This document shows, one piece after another, positions 7,142-7,405 of a DNA stretch of 7,405 nucleotides. The notes beneath the pieces were generated by a model, which was given only the letters and a program-made list of their open reading frames with translations, ran no database searches and was not told where the DNA came from. The stretch comes from CAVZLD01 sp964522605 (lineage in GTDB: Bacteria > Planctomycetota > Planctomycetia > Pirellulales > Pirellulaceae). The DNA is taken from positions 1-7,405 of the forward strand of contig CAZFWV010000338.1 in the NCBI GenBank assembly GCA_964522605.1, in the 5' to 3' direction. Positions within the stretch are counted from its first letter, which is position 1; every line of letters starts with the position of its first letter. The translations under genes were made by a program, and so were the position numbers.

Positions 7142-7162
7142 CATTGCGATTTCGCCGCAATG
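7142..7162 (-). repeat. 7-bp inverted repeat (hairpin) in the exchanger leader
   Basis: CATTGCG and CGCAATG form perfect 7-base arms around a 7-base loop (GCGAAAT on the minus strand), 36-57 bases upstream of the exchanger ATG. There is no T-tract, so it is not an intrinsic terminator. It could be an operator or a leader hairpin in the mRNA; a chance repeat of this size in 300 bases is also quite possible. Confidence 0.3.
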
Positions 7163-7405
7163 CAACACAACGGGTCCAGCCGACGGCATTGTATCGTATC
7201 CACTCGATTCCTTGCAGGCCGTCCATGGAGATGCCCGTTGCGTTTTTCGGGAAAGGTTTGGTAGTCGACGTTCTTTCGGTGTCTCTCATTGGGCTTCGTG
7301 CTTCGCGAGAGAGTCGATTCGCCAACGGTCGGTTTCATCGTCGCCTGGGGCAGTCACCCTGGTTGTTACGCACAAGTCGAGCGGAACCAAAGATCGAGAA
7401 GAGGA

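Larger units (their letters stand above)
7106..7405. other. Upstream region of the exchanger, no supportable gene
   Basis: These 300 bases contain the exchanger ribosome site and the 7142-7162 hairpin. A TACAAT hexamer on the minus strand (7193-7188) is a possible -10 box about 83 bases before the ATG, but no good -35 element lies 16-18 bases upstream. Two frames run into the right edge: plus strand from ATG 7225 (60 codons, no ribosome site) and minus strand from 7405 to TGA 7288-7286 (39 codons). Either could be the end of a neighbouring gene, but neither shows recognisable protein character. Confidence 0.5.

Noticed and set aside
6954..7338. Minus-strand frames overlapping the exchanger start
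   Set aside because: They are shifted relative to the exchanger, Arg-rich, and run through its ribosome site; the exchanger has both alpha-repeat motifs and a proper start.
7225..7405. 60-codon plus-strand frame open to the right edge
   Set aside because: No Shine-Dalgarno, no recognisable motif, and its extent beyond the window is unknown.

Overview
The window is from a Gram-negative (diderm) bacterium. It encodes a lipoprotein outer-membrane channel, a periplasmic adaptor and an inner-membrane RND pump, which only make sense across two membranes. Composition is moderately GC-rich and even, with no obvious foreign island. The RND subfamily (TM10 motif containing N-D-S-L) is one I recall from planctomycetes and gammaproteobacteria. 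A Planctomycetota origin is my weak guess; no marker gene is present to prove it.

Layout. All four supportable genes read on the minus strand. In transcription order they are: (1) 7105-6290, a short CaCA-family cation exchanger; (2) 6143-6242, a run of exactly 100 N, i.e. a scaffold gap of unknown true length; (3) 6142-5791, about 350 bases of gene-free leader; (4) 5790-4267, a NodT/TolC-type outer-membrane factor lipoprotein; (5) 4274-3042, an HlyD/AcrA-type membrane fusion protein; (6) 3045 to beyond base 1, an RND permease with 1015 codons visible and only the extreme C-terminus cut off. The last 300 bases (7106-7405) hold the upstream region of the exchanger and no gene I can support.

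How the genes work together. Genes 4-6 overlap end to end (8 bases and 4 bases) and form one translationally coupled tripartite efflux operon. The pump takes substrate from the inner membrane or periplasm using proton-motive force, the adaptor bridges, and the channel releases it outside. The substrate cannot be read from the sequence, and no regulator gene is visible. The exchanger is a separate inner-membrane antiporter; its linkage to the efflux operon rests on scaffolding across the gap.

Novelty. I find no previously undescribed system here; this is a conventional efflux cassette beside an unusual exchanger. The points most worth a second look are the short exchanger with an enlarged second alpha-repeat, the Asn in place of the AcrB TM10 lysine, the proline-rich acidic tail on the outer-membrane factor, the TTG start of the pump gene, and the assembly gap.
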